Positions 7,492-14,660 are shown, numbered from the stretch's first letter. The stretch is 15,057 nucleotides of DNA from Lysobacteraceae bacterium (GCA_027483745.1 JAIXTZ010000153.1:1-15057); one strand, 5' to 3'. Translations and numbers: made by a program. Notes: generated by a model not told the origin, from the letters alone.

Positions 7492-10400
7492 GGCTGCGAC
7501 TCTCCGACGAGCTTGCCGATCAGTCCGATCTGCTTGCTGCGCTCGCCCTCGGCCTTCCACGATTCGTCACTGCTGCGATCGAGCAGCTTGTACATCACCG
7601 GGATGACGACCAGCGTCAGCAGCGTGGAAACCGTCAGTCCGCCGATCACCGTGATCGCCATCGGCGCTTTCACCTCCGCGCCGTCGCCGCCGAAGAAGGC
7701 CAGGGGCGCGAAGCCGAACAGCGTGGTCAAGGTCGTCATCACGATGGGGCGCAGGCGCGAGTACGAGCCTTCGACCAAGGCATCGACCTTGCTCAGGCCC
7801 TCGAGGCGAAGCTGGTTGACCTTGTCCACCAGAACAATGGCGTTCTTCACCACGATGCCGACGAGCAGGATCAAGCCGATGAACACCACCACCGACACCG
7901 GCGAACCGGACAGCACGAGGGCCAGCACGGCGCCAACGACGGCCAGTGGGATGGTGAACAGGATCACGAAGGGGTGCAGCAACGACTCGAACTGCGAGGC
8001 CATTACCAGGTAGACGAGGAAGATGGCGAGGCCGAAGGCGAACATCAGCGACTGCAGCGAGCGTCCCAGCTCCTCGCTCTGACCGCCGAAGGCCAGTCGC
8101 AGGTCGGCGCCGAGCGGGTTGGCCTCGACCAGGGCGTTGACCTCCTCGACAGCGGTGCCGAGGTCGATGCCGCGCAGGTTGGCCGAGATGATGGCCACGC
8201 GGGTCTGGTCGACGCGGTTGATCTCACCGGGGCCAATCGTCTCAATGACCTCGGCCACCGCGGACAGCGGCACGGGACGCTCGCTCTGCGGATTGACGAT
8301 CAGGTCGCGGATCTCGGCGACCGAGGCGCGGTCCTGCTCCTGCGCGCGCACCAGGACGTCGATCTTGCGGTCGCGGAAGCTGTAGCGGGTCGCCACTTCG
8401 CCGCGCACCTTGCGTACCACCTCGTCGGCGATCTGGCGGGTGGTCAGGCCCAGCGCCGCGGCGCGCTCCTGGTCGAAGCGGATCTGGACTTCGGGGAAGC
8501 CCTGCTCCACCGTCGACTTGACGTCGGCGAAGTGCGGCGAAGCCAGCATCAGCTCGCGCAGCTTGCGGCCCGCGGCTTCGAGCTCCTCGAGATCGGTGCC
8601 GCGGATCTCGATTTCCAGCGGCGTCGACAGGCTGACCAACTCCGGACGGCTGAACTTGACCTCGACGTCCGGGTAGCCGGCCATGAAGTCGCGCAGGTCC
8701 TTGGTGAGTGCGGCTTCCGTCGTCCGGCTGTAGCCCTGGCCCAGCACGATGGAAACGCGCGCGATGTTCTCGCCCGACTCGGTCGGATTGGCATCCAGGC
8801 GCGTGCCGGTGCCGCTGACACCGAACAGCGCCTTGATGCGGTCGTCGCCGTCGAACTGGCCCTGCACCGCCGCGACAAGGCGGTCGGTGTCCTTGAGCTG
8901 CGTGCCCGCCGGCAGCTTGGCGGTCATGTCGAAGCGATCCTGCGCGAGCTGCGGGATCAGGTCGGTGCCGAGCGTGGTGGCCATGCCGAGCGACAGCAGG
9001 AAGGCCGCACCGGCCGAACCCAGCACCAGCGTGGGATTGCGCAGGGCCGCGGGCAGGATGCGCTGGCGGTAGGCCTCGGCGGCGGCCTCGTAAGGCCGCA
9101 ACACGAATTCACCGACCTTGGCGATGGCCGGCAGGACGAAGGTGGTGAACCCACGCCAGACCAGCAGGCCGCCACGAACCGCGAGCAGCGTGAGGAAGGA
9201 GAGGAGCCACCACAGCAGCTTGAACGGGGCGAAGACCGCCACCCCCAATCCGCCGACGATCGCCCCCAGAACGCCCGGGCGACGGGCGACCATGCCGGTG
9301 AACGGGGCGGCGAAGCGCTGGCCCGCTTCGGCGAAGCTGCGCGGGGGCCGCACGGCCCCCGGTTCGCTCTCCACCGGGAAGCTCATCGGCGCCGTCGCCT
9401 TGAGCGAGCTCAGCATCGGAATCAGGGTCAGCGCGATGACCATCGAGATCAGCAGCGCGATCGAGACGGTGAGGGCCTGGTCCTTGAACAGCTGGCCGGC
9501 GACGCCTTCGACGAACACCAGCGGCAGGAACACGGCCACCGTGGTGAGCGTCGTCGCCACCACCGGCATGCCGACCTCCTTCGTGCCGACGATGGCGGCT
9601 TCAAGCACGCCAAGGCCCTTCTCGCGGGCCTTGGCGATGTTCTCGAGCACGACGATCGAGTCGTCGACGACCATGCCGGTCGCCAGCGCGAGGCCCGCCA
9701 ACGACATCACGTTGAGCGAGAGGTCGAGCTGCCCCATGAAGAAGAAGGTGGCGATGATCGACACGGGCAGCGAGAGCGAGATGACGAAGGTGCTCCAGCC
9801 GTCGCGGAGGAAGAAGAAGATGATCAGGATGGCGAACAGGCCGCCCATCACCGCCTCTTTCTGGACCTCGTTCAGGGCCGAACCGATGAAGACGGACTGG
9901 TCCTCGACCGTACGCATCGTCAGGCCGTCGACCGTGTACTGGCCGGGCACGGTGTCGACCTGCGGCGGACCGCGGCGCCCATCCTCCGACGCCGACGTGC
10001 GCGGCGCGGTCTCGCGCTCCATGTCGCGCAGGGCCTGCTTGATGGCGTCGGCCACGGCGACCGTGTTGGCATCGCCTTCCTTGTAGAGCGCCACCTCGAC
10101 CGCTTCGGCCGAGCCGATGCGGATGATCGCCTCGCGCTCCTTGTTGCCCTGCTCCACCGTGGCCACGTCGCGCAGGTGGATCGGCACGCCGTTGAGCGTG
10201 GTCACCAGCATGTCGCGCATCTGCTGCAGGTTGGCGAACTGGTTCACCGTCCGCACGAGGTAGCGCTGGGAGCCCTCCTCGATGCGGCCGCCGGAGACGT
10301 TGACGTTCTCCTGCTGGAGGCGCTGCACCACCACGTTGATGTCGAGGTTGAGCTGGGCCAGCTTGTTCTGGTCGATCAGGACCTGCACCTCATCCTCGAG

Positions 10401-10946
10401 GCCACCGCCCACCTTGACCGCGGCGACGCCCGGAACGGGCTCGAGGCGGCGCTTCAGCGTCTCCTCGGCATACCGGCGCAGTGCCATCAACTCCTGCGGC
10501 GTGGCCTGCGCGCTGGACGCTGCGATGGCGAGGCGCATGATCGGCTGGGTGCTGGGGTTGAAGCGCAGCAGCACCGGCGGCTTCACCTCCAGCGGCAGCT
10601 GCAGCAGTTCCAGCTTGTCGCGGACCTCGAGGCTGGCCTGGTCCATGTCGGTGCCCCAGGCGAATTCGAGGACCACGTCGCTCTGTCCGGTACGCGAAAT
10701 GGACTTCAGCTTGCGCAGGTTCTTCACCACGCCGACGGCCTGTTCGATCGGCTCGCTGACGAGGGTTTCGATCTCGGCCGGCGCGGCGCCGACGTACTCG
10801 GTGCGCACCGTCAGCGTGGGATAGCTCAGGTCCGGCAGCAGGTTGACCTTCAGGTCGAACAGCGCGATCAAGCCGAACAACACGAGGGTCACCGTCGCCA
10901 TCGCCACCGTCACTCGACGGCGGGTGGCCAGTTCAATCAGGCTCAT
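7488..10946 (-). CDS. RND efflux permease 1 (HAE1-like), enlarged between TM6 and TM7
   Basis: Proton-driven inner-membrane permease; 1152 residues, about 100 more than AcrB. The N-terminus MSLIELATRRRVTVAM leads into TM1, the porter domain follows, and TM4 has the complete Asp pair (D428, D429 in GMVVDDSIVVLEN). TM10 has the relay Lys (K1034 in VVKNAIVLVDKV) and is followed by RLRPIVMT, so the proton pathway looks intact. The extra length is mainly between TM6 and TM7 (about 516-637, against some 40 residues in AcrB). It contains a long hydrophobic run at about 558-597 that could form one or two added membrane passes. A charged, proline-containing loop also lies near 305-330 before TM2. ATG 10946 is ten bases after the membrane-fusion gene stop. 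The stop overlaps the permease 2 start (TGA within ATGA). Substrate is unknown. Confidence 0.94.
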   Translation of the reverse strand: MSLIELATRRRVTVAMATVTLVLFGLIALFDLKVNLLPDLSYPTLTVRTEYVGAAPAEIETLVSEPIEQAVGVVKNLRKLKSISRTGQSDVVLEFAWGTDMDQASLEVRDKLELLQLPLEVKPPVLLRFNPSTQPIMRLAIAASSAQATPQELMALRRYAEETLKRRLEPVPGVAAVKVGGGLEDEVQVLIDQNKLAQLNLDINVVVQRLQQENVNVSGGRIEEGSQRYLVRTVNQFANLQQMRDMLVTTLNGVPIHLRDVATVEQGNKEREAIIRIGSAEAVEVALYKEGDANTVAVADAIKQALRDMERETAPRTSASEDGRRGPPQVDTVPGQYTVDGLTMRTVEDQSVFIGSALNEVQKEAVMGGLFAILIIFFFLRDGWSTFVISLSLPVSIIATFFFMGQLDLSLNVMSLAGLALATGMVVDDSIVVLENIAKAREKGLGVLEAAIVGTKEVGMPVVATTLTTVAVFLPLVFVEGVAGQLFKDQALTVSIALLISMVIALTLIPMLSSLKATAPMSFPVESEPGAVRPPRSFAEAGQRFAAPFTGMVARRPGVLGAIVGGLGVAVFAPFKLLWWLLSFLTLLAVRGGLLVWRGFTTFVLPAIAKVGEFVLRPYEAAAEAYRQRILPAALRNPTLVLGSAGAAFLLSLGMATTLGTDLIPQLAQDRFDMTAKLPAGTQLKDTDRLVAAVQGQFDGDDRIKALFGVSGTGTRLDANPTESGENIARVSIVLGQGYSRTTEAALTKDLRDFMAGYPDVEVKFSRPELVSLSTPLEIEIRGTDLEELEAAGRKLRELMLASPHFADVKSTVEQGFPEVQIRFDQERAAALGLTTRQIADEVVRKVRGEVATRYSFRDRKIDVLVRAQEQDRASVAEIRDLIVNPQSERPVPLSAVAEVIETIGPGEINRVDQTRVAIISANLRGIDLGTAVEEVNALVEANPLGADLRLAFGGQSEELGRSLQSLMFAFGLAIFLVYLVMASQFESLLHPFVILFTIPLAVVGAVLALVLSGSPVSVVVFIGLILLVGIVVKNAIVLVDKVNQLRLEGLSKVDALVEGSYSRLRPIVMTTLTTLFGFAPLAFFGGDGAEVKAPMAITVIGGLTVSTLLTLVVIPVMYKLLDRSSDESWKAEGERSKQIGLIGKLVGESQP
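7500..7505 (-). promoter_or_regulatory. Shine-Dalgarno site of RND permease 2
   Basis: GGAGAG on the minus strand, eight bases before ATG 7491, inside the last codons of the upstream permease gene. It decides the start of permease 2 and, with the ATGA overlap, supports coupled translation of the two permeases. Confidence 0.7.
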
Positions 10947-10956
10947 GGACGCGCGC

Positions 10957-12129
10957 TCAGCGGTTGGTCGCGTCGGCCACCGCCGCTGCGGCGGCGGCGT
11001 CGATCGGCTTCAGGACTTCCACGTCGGCGCCGTCGCGGACCGCGACGCGCCCCTGGGTGATCACCTGCTCGCCGGCCTCGAGACCGCCGAGCACTTCGGC
11101 GTACTCGCCGTTGATGTAGCCCAGCTGCAGCACCTTGCGGACGGCCTTGCCGTTCTCGACGACGAAGACCGCCGATTCGCCCGAACCCTCGATCAGCGCG
11201 ATACGCGGAACCGTGAGCGCCGCGTCGCGCTCGTCGTAGACGATGTTGAGGCGACCGAACATGCCGGGACGCAGCTTGTCCTGTCCGCGGAACACACCCA
11301 CCACGCGGAAGGTGCCGGTCTGCGAATCGACCACGGGACTGATGCGGCCCACCTCGCCTTCAAAGACCTGGCCGGAGAGCGCATCCACCATCATGCGGAT
11401 CGGCAGCCCCGCCTTCATCGTGTTCATCTCGCGCTCCGGCACGTTCAGCACCGCCTCGAGATAGGAGTTGTCGACGATGCGGTACACCGGCGCATTCAGC
11501 GCGATCAGGTTGCCCGGCTTGGCCATGCGCTGGGCGACGACGCCCGAGATCGGCGCGGTGATCGTCGTATAGCTCAGCTCGAGGCGCGCCAGGTCGTAGG
11601 CGGCCTTCGCCGACTCGAACTCGTAGCGCAGCTGGTCGTTGGCGTCGGCACTCACCAGCTTGCGTTCGAACAGCTCCTTCGAACGCTCGAAATTGGCCTG
11701 CAGTCGTCGCATCGTGGCTTCGGCGCGAGCGACCTCAAGGCGCGTGCGCTCCGGGTCGATTTGCGCGAGCGGCTGGCCGGCCTGGACGGTGTCGCCCTCT
11801 TCGACGAGGACGCGAAGCAGCACGCCCCCGGTCTTGGCCACCACCTGGGCGTCCGCCGGCACCTCGAGGTTCGCCGTGCCGCTGTAGCTGGCCGCGATCC
11901 TGCGCTCGGCCACTGCGGCCACCTCGACCGGCACGGCCTCGTTCTTCTTCTCCTCACCGGGCTTGCCCTCCTCGCCCGCCTCGGCCGCGGTCTCGACCTC
12001 TTCGTCGGCGGAGGCGTCACCCTCATCCTCCGTGCCGCCGGAGCAGGCGGTCAGGGCAAGCACGGCAGCCAGTCCCAGGATCAGGGCAAGGCGCGAGGTG
12101 GCGGGAGGGTTCGAACGTGAGGCGGTCAT
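10957..12129 (-). CDS. RND efflux periplasmic adaptor (membrane fusion) lipoprotein
   Basis: HlyD/AcrA-family adaptor that would link the RND permease to an outer-membrane channel; about 390 residues. The signal peptide has hydrophobic core LALILGLAAVLAL and lipobox LTAC, with lipidated C29. Residues 30-65 form an acidic Glu/Asp/Gly/Ala-rich tether. Then come a first lipoyl half (about 90-125, EEGDTVQAGQPLAQID), an alpha-helical hairpin (about 126-183), the second lipoyl half (TAPISGVV, 191-198), a beta-barrel (about 220-300, with DSQTGTFRV) and a membrane-proximal domain. Start ATG 12129 gives a normal signal-peptide length; ATG 12156 adds nine residues and is possible. First gene of the operon adaptor-permease 1-permease 2. 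Residue +2 after the Cys is Ser, not Asp, so the classical inner-membrane retention signal is absent. No outer-membrane factor gene lies within the window. Confidence 0.92.
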   Translation of the reverse strand: MTASRSNPPATSRLALILGLAAVLALTACSGGTEDEGDASADEEVETAAEAGEEGKPGEEKKNEAVPVEVAAVAERRIAASYSGTANLEVPADAQVVAKTGGVLLRVLVEEGDTVQAGQPLAQIDPERTRLEVARAEATMRRLQANFERSKELFERKLVSADANDQLRYEFESAKAAYDLARLELSYTTITAPISGVVAQRMAKPGNLIALNAPVYRIVDNSYLEAVLNVPEREMNTMKAGLPIRMMVDALSGQVFEGEVGRISPVVDSQTGTFRVVGVFRGQDKLRPGMFGRLNIVYDERDAALTVPRIALIEGSGESAVFVVENGKAVRKVLQLGYINGEYAEVLGGLEAGEQVITQGRVAVRDGADVEVLKPIDAAAAAAVADATNR

Positions 12130-12289
12130 GGGTTGGCCGTGGTGTGCTGGTTTCATACAACACTAACGGCAGCCTCATTCAGGCGCATATGCCATGAGTC
12201 AGCCTGACCACCGGTGCGACCGCCTGTCGCACCCCTCGTACGCGATGGCTATACTTCGCGGGCTATCCACCCTGACCCCGGATCGTCTG
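12130..12289. promoter_or_regulatory. Divergent promoter region between efflux operon and cytochrome genes
   Basis: This 160-base spacer must hold both promoters. Three small dyads lie together: GCCT-5 bases-AGGC (12172-12184), the perfect 8-base palindrome GCATATGC (12185-12192) and GTCAG-C-CTGAC (12198-12208). They are candidate operator half-sites. For the minus strand, TTGTAT (12160-12155) is a possible -10; it would place the transcript start after ATG 12156 and so favour the ATG at 12129. Its -35 is poor (CTGAAT at 12182-12177, spacer 16). No regulator gene is adjacent, so which protein binds is unknown. Confidence 0.4.
12250..12255 (+). promoter_or_regulatory. Candidate -10 box for the cytochrome genes
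   Basis: TATACT matches five of six positions of the sigma-70 -10 consensus and lies 35 bases before ATG 12290. Transcription would start near 12262, leaving a leader of roughly 28 bases. The -35 region (around 12226-12232) matches the consensus poorly. An upstream in-frame ATG at 12194 lies before this box and so is unlikely to be the start. Confidence 0.45.
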
Positions 12290-12613
12290 ATGCGTCGACT
12301 CCTGACCGCCCTGTTCGGCACCGCGCTCGCGCTCGCGATGGCGCCGGCCCACGCCGCCGGCAATCCCGAAAATGGCAAGACGCTGGCGTACACCTGCGCC
12401 GGCTGCCACGGCATCCCGGAGTACCGCAACGCGTACCCGAGCTACCACATGCCGAAGATCGCCGGCCAGAACGAGGCCTACCTCGTCAACGCGCTCAAGG
12501 CCTACAAGAGCGGCGACCGCCAGCACCCGACGATGACCGCCCAGGCCTCGAGCTTCTCGGACCAGGACATCGCCGACCTCGCCGCCTACCTATCGGCCTC
12601 GAAGGCCAAGTGA
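12290..12613 (+). CDS. Secreted monohaem c-type cytochrome (class I, cytochrome c4/c553-like), first of pair
   Basis: Periplasmic electron carrier, 107 residues. The Sec signal peptide MRRLLTALFGTALALAMAPAHA is cleaved after AHA at about residue 22. One haem site, CAGCH (C36, C39, H40), is followed by an axial Met candidate, M82 in HPTMTAQ, and a SDQDIADLAAYL C-terminal helix. That helix and the layout resemble one half of dihaem cytochrome c4. ATG 12290 is chosen because the signal peptide begins exactly there and a -10 box sits just upstream; the frame is open to 12194 but without a leader-like sequence. Seventeen bases separate it from the second cytochrome, so the pair forms a small operon. 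The redox partner is not shown by the sequence; a terminal oxidase or another periplasmic enzyme is possible. Confidence 0.88.
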   Translation: MRRLLTALFGTALALAMAPAHAAGNPENGKTLAYTCAGCHGIPEYRNAYPSYHMPKIAGQNEAYLVNALKAYKSGDRQHPTMTAQASSFSDQDIADLAAYLSASKAK

Positions 12614-12630
12614 CGAAGGACCTCCGCCCC

Positions 12631-13014
12631 ATGCGCCTCCAGACCCTCGCCACCGCCTCCCTCACCCTCTTCGCCGGCACCGTGCTCGCCGTGGGTGCGC
12701 CGAAGGGCGACATCGCCGCCGGCAAGCAGCGCTTCGAAGCCACGCCGGAAGGCGGCCAGTCCTGCGCCAGCTGCCACCTCGAAGGCGGCGCCAAGTCGAT
12801 CGACGGCAATACGCCGCTGCTCGCCGGCCAATACGCCGATTACCTCGAGAAAGCGCTGAAGGACTACCGGTCCGGCGCCCGCGTCAACGTGCTGATGAAC
12901 GCCCAGGTCAGCGCGACCGAAGGCGCCAACAAGCTCACCGACGCCGACATCCAGAACATCGCCGCCTACCTCGCCGCGCAGCCGCAGGCGGTGGAGATCT
13001 ACAAGCCGCGTTGA
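12631..13014 (+). CDS. Secreted monohaem c-type cytochrome (class I, cytochrome c4-like), second of pair
   Basis: Periplasmic electron carrier, 127 residues. The signal peptide (about 1-23, MRLQTLATASLTLFAGTVLA) leads into a GDIAAGK start typical of cytochrome c4 domains. The haem site is CASCH (C45, C48, H49). The axial ligand candidate is M89 in VLMNAQ, and the chain closes with DADIQNIAAYLAAQ. Start ATG 12631 has GAAGGA nearby (12615-12620). The frame also has GTG 12610 overlapping the previous stop, but that would put charged residues ahead of the leader. It is clearly paralogous to the preceding cytochrome. The last 16 bases overlap, tail to tail, the 3' end of the unknown gene on the other strand. 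A strong hairpin 40 bases downstream ends the operon. Confidence 0.88.
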   Translation: MRLQTLATASLTLFAGTVLAVGAPKGDIAAGKQRFEATPEGGQSCASCHLEGGAKSIDGNTPLLAGQYADYLEKALKDYRSGARVNVLMNAQVSATEGANKLTDADIQNIAAYLAAQPQAVEIYKPR

Positions 13015-13946
13015 TCGTCGGAACGCGCCTCCTCCGGCGCGAATCGCTCTTCGGGAAGCCCGGCCTCGCGCCGGGCTTCGTCGTTTCCGGCCTCGTTGCC
13101 GGGGCTGCACAGGGCCGAGAGGCGGTCGAGGAAGTAAGCCACCTGCACGGCTTCCTCGGCGTCCTCCAAAGCCTGCCGCAGCTCGCGGCATTGGACGCGG
13201 TTCGAACGGTCCCAAGGTGCGGGCGGCGGGCGCTGCACGATCACGCCGGTGCCACCGTTGCGGACGATGACGCAGCCCCCCGCGACGCCGGCCACGGTTC
13301 CGCAGACCAGCGAGAACTTGGCGTTGAGCGGTACCGACACTTTCCCCGAGGCCTTCTCCACCAGCCGCCCGAGCCAGTCGTCGATGAGGTTGCCGCGCGG
13401 TCGCCACGCATGCGCGAAACGCGACGGGTTCGGATCGAGCGCCCGCGGGCGGTAGAACACGTCGTCCTCGGTACCGTTGCCCGGTGTGTAGTAATCCCCC
13501 GCGCGCGGCGGCGGCTTCGCCGAATACAGGTTCTCCTGCGGCAGCAGGGCGCGGGCTTCGTCGTCGAGGTACAGGATCGTGCGCGGCACGGGCGCCGGCG
13601 CGAGCACGGCGGCGGCCGTCTCTGGCGTGGCGGCTTCGACCGGCTCGATCGACGGTGCGCGATCCGCCATCGCTGGCACGCCTCGGGGCGCTGCGACGGT
13701 GGCCGATGCGTCCGCAGGGGTCGCCGCGGTGCGCGGCCGATCCGCGAGCGCCGCTATGTTGCGCTCCGCGCTGGGGTCGAGCACATCCACCGGCACCCAT
13801 GCCGGGGCCGGCGCGACGTCGACGATCGCCTCGGGGACGACAGGCTCGCCGGGCAGCGTCATCACCACCAGCAGACCCAGATGCAAAGCCAAGGACACGG
13901 CCCATGCCACGCTGCGGCGCCAGGAGAACTGCCGGTCTTGCGCCAT
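12999..13946 (-). CDS. Unknown protein with TonB-like N-terminal membrane anchor
   Basis: 315 residues; I do not recognise the family. A basic N-terminus (QFSWRRS) precedes a single hydrophobic segment (about 12-31) containing S-L-A-L-H (S18, H22). That spacing matches the SxxxH motif that TonB-type anchors use to contact ExbB/ExbD. A Pro/Ala-rich, probably extended, periplasmic stretch follows (about 33-122), as in TonB. The C-terminal half (about 123-315) is compact, has four Cys (215, 225, 253, 280) and a Gly-rich VAGGCVIVRNGGTG segment, and shows no TonB C-terminal domain that I can see. Residues about 290-298 are encoded by the terminator hairpin of the opposite operon. The start ATG 13946 sits directly before the anchor. 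It lies downstream of nfuA on the same strand, 129 bases away. The frame and domain layout look genuine; function is open. Confidence 0.62.
   Translation of the reverse strand: MAQDRQFSWRRSVAWAVSLALHLGLLVVMTLPGEPVVPEAIVDVAPAPAWVPVDVLDPSAERNIAALADRPRTAATPADASATVAAPRGVPAMADRAPSIEPVEAATPETAAAVLAPAPVPRTILYLDDEARALLPQENLYSAKPPPRAGDYYTPGNGTEDDVFYRPRALDPNPSRFAHAWRPRGNLIDDWLGRLVEKASGKVSVPLNAKFSLVCGTVAGVAGGCVIVRNGGTGVIVQRPPPAPWDRSNRVQCRELRQALEDAEEAVQVAYFLDRLSALCSPGNEAGNDEARREAGLPEERFAPEEARSDDQRGL
13055..13087 (+). terminator. Rho-independent-type terminator of the cytochrome pair
   Basis: A perfect 10-base-pair stem, GAAGCCCGGC (13055-13064)/GCCGGGCTTC (13070-13079), has a five-base loop. It is followed by GTCGTTTC, a weak T-tract. 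The T-rich side is downstream on the + strand and not on the - strand, so it serves the cytochromes. It lies wholly within the 3' coding part of the convergent gene. Confidence 0.7.
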
Positions 13947-13998
13947 GCGTGCGGGGGGCCTCGATCACGAAGCGCCCGATGCTGGTGGGCCCGCGCGT

Positions 13999-14017
13999 AA
14001 GCCGCGGTTAAAGCCGC
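13999..14017. repeat. Short direct repeat upstream of the TonB-like gene
   Basis: AAGCCGC occurs at 13999-14005 and again at 14011-14017, a 12-base period. The pair is framed by TAAG on one side and CTTA on the other. It lies 53-71 bases upstream of ATG 13946, where an operator could be. The rest of the 129-base spacer (13947-14075) shows only the nfuA hairpin. Could well be chance. Confidence 0.25.
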
Positions 14018-14050
14018 CTTATGAAAACGCGTCGATTCAGCGTCCAGCAG

Positions 14051-14068
14051 GAAACCGCCGCAGCGGCG
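14051..14068 (-). terminator. Weak terminator-like hairpin after nfuA
   Basis: On the minus strand CGCCG (14068-14064)/CGGCG (14060-14056) has a three-base loop and is followed by GTTTCC. It starts eight bases past the nfuA stop. The stem is short and the T-run is only three bases, so it is a modest candidate. Confidence 0.35.
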
Positions 14069-14075
14069 AGGCCAT

Positions 14076-14660
14076 TCAACGCGCGATGTAGGGCGCTTCG
14101 CCGGTGCTGTGGTCGGTGGCGTCGCGCACCGCGGTGATGCCGAGGATCTTCGCCATCAGCTGCTTCTCGATGCCCTGCTTCAGCGTCACATCGGCCATGC
14201 CGCAGCCGTGGCAGCCGCCGCCGAATCGCAGCAGCACGACGCCGTCCGCGGTCACTTCCTCGAGGCGCACGTTGCCTTTGTGCGCGGCGAGCTGCGGGTT
14301 GATCTCGTTGTCGAGCATCCAGCGCACGCGTTCCGGGATCGACGCACCATCGGCCGGCGCCGTGCCCTTGATCTTCGGCGCGCGGATGTTGAGCTCGCCG
14401 CCGGTGGCATTCGTCCGGTAATCGATCTCGGCGCCATCCAGATAGCTCGCGGTGCCGCCGTCGACGAACAGCGTGAACCCTTCGCAGTCCACGGCCCACT
14501 CGTTGCCATCGAGATCGCTCTTCTCGGCGAACTCCAAGCGCACATCGGCCTTTGGCGTGCCGGCATGCAGTGCGGAAAGACGGATGCCCACGGCATCGCC
14601 GCCCTGCGTTTCGAGCAATCGGCGGAAGTGGGTCTGGGCGGATTCGGTGATCTGGATCAT
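14076..14660 (-). CDS. nfuA: Fe-S biogenesis protein NfuA
   Basis: Carrier that receives a [4Fe-4S] cluster and delivers it to apo-enzymes such as aconitase, important under oxidative stress or iron limitation; cytoplasmic. 194 residues, against 191 in E. coli. The N-terminal domain (about 1-95) is A-type-carrier-like but lacks the three A-type Cys, as in true NfuA; it carries the AEIDY and RAPKIK segments. The C-terminal Nfu domain (about 105-194) has [18 protein letters not shown] and the cluster motif CHGC (C150, C153) in [20 protein letters not shown], nearly the same as E. coli. ATG 14660 gives the standard [13 protein letters not shown]-terminus. There is no Shine-Dalgarno sequence; a TAGAAT box ends six bases before the ATG, hinting at a leaderless transcript. 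Single gene, divergent from the dehydratase gene. Confidence 0.96.
   Translation of the reverse strand: MIQITESAQTHFRRLLETQGGDAVGIRLSALHAGTPKADVRLEFAEKSDLDGNEWAVDCEGFTLFVDGGTASYLDGAEIDYRTNATGGELNIRAPKIKGTAPADGASIPERVRWMLDNEINPQLAAHKGNVRLEEVTADGVVLLRFGGGCHGCGMADVTLKQGIEKQLMAKILGITAVRDATDHSTGEAPYIAR

Noticed and set aside
4390..11060. Two very long + strand open frames (4390-8013 and 7974-11060) antisense to the RND permeases
   Set aside because: They mirror the permease codons, are rich in His, Asp, Gln and Arg with no domain pattern, and the opposite strand encodes unmistakable RND proteins. They are a by-product of high G+C and codon bias.
12194..12289. ATG 12194 as start of the first cytochrome
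   Set aside because: It would put 32 polar residues before the signal peptide, and the -10 box TATACT lies downstream of it.
12586..13968. Long minus-strand frame covering the second cytochrome and the unknown gene in another frame
   Set aside because: Arg/Gly/Ala-rich with no motif, and antisense to a clear cytochrome. The frame with the TonB-like anchor is far better supported.
14021..14137. Small + strand open frame beginning MKTRRFSVQQE after nfuA's 3' end
   Set aside because: It is mostly antisense to nfuA, becomes Arg/Cys-rich, and has no ribosome-binding site.
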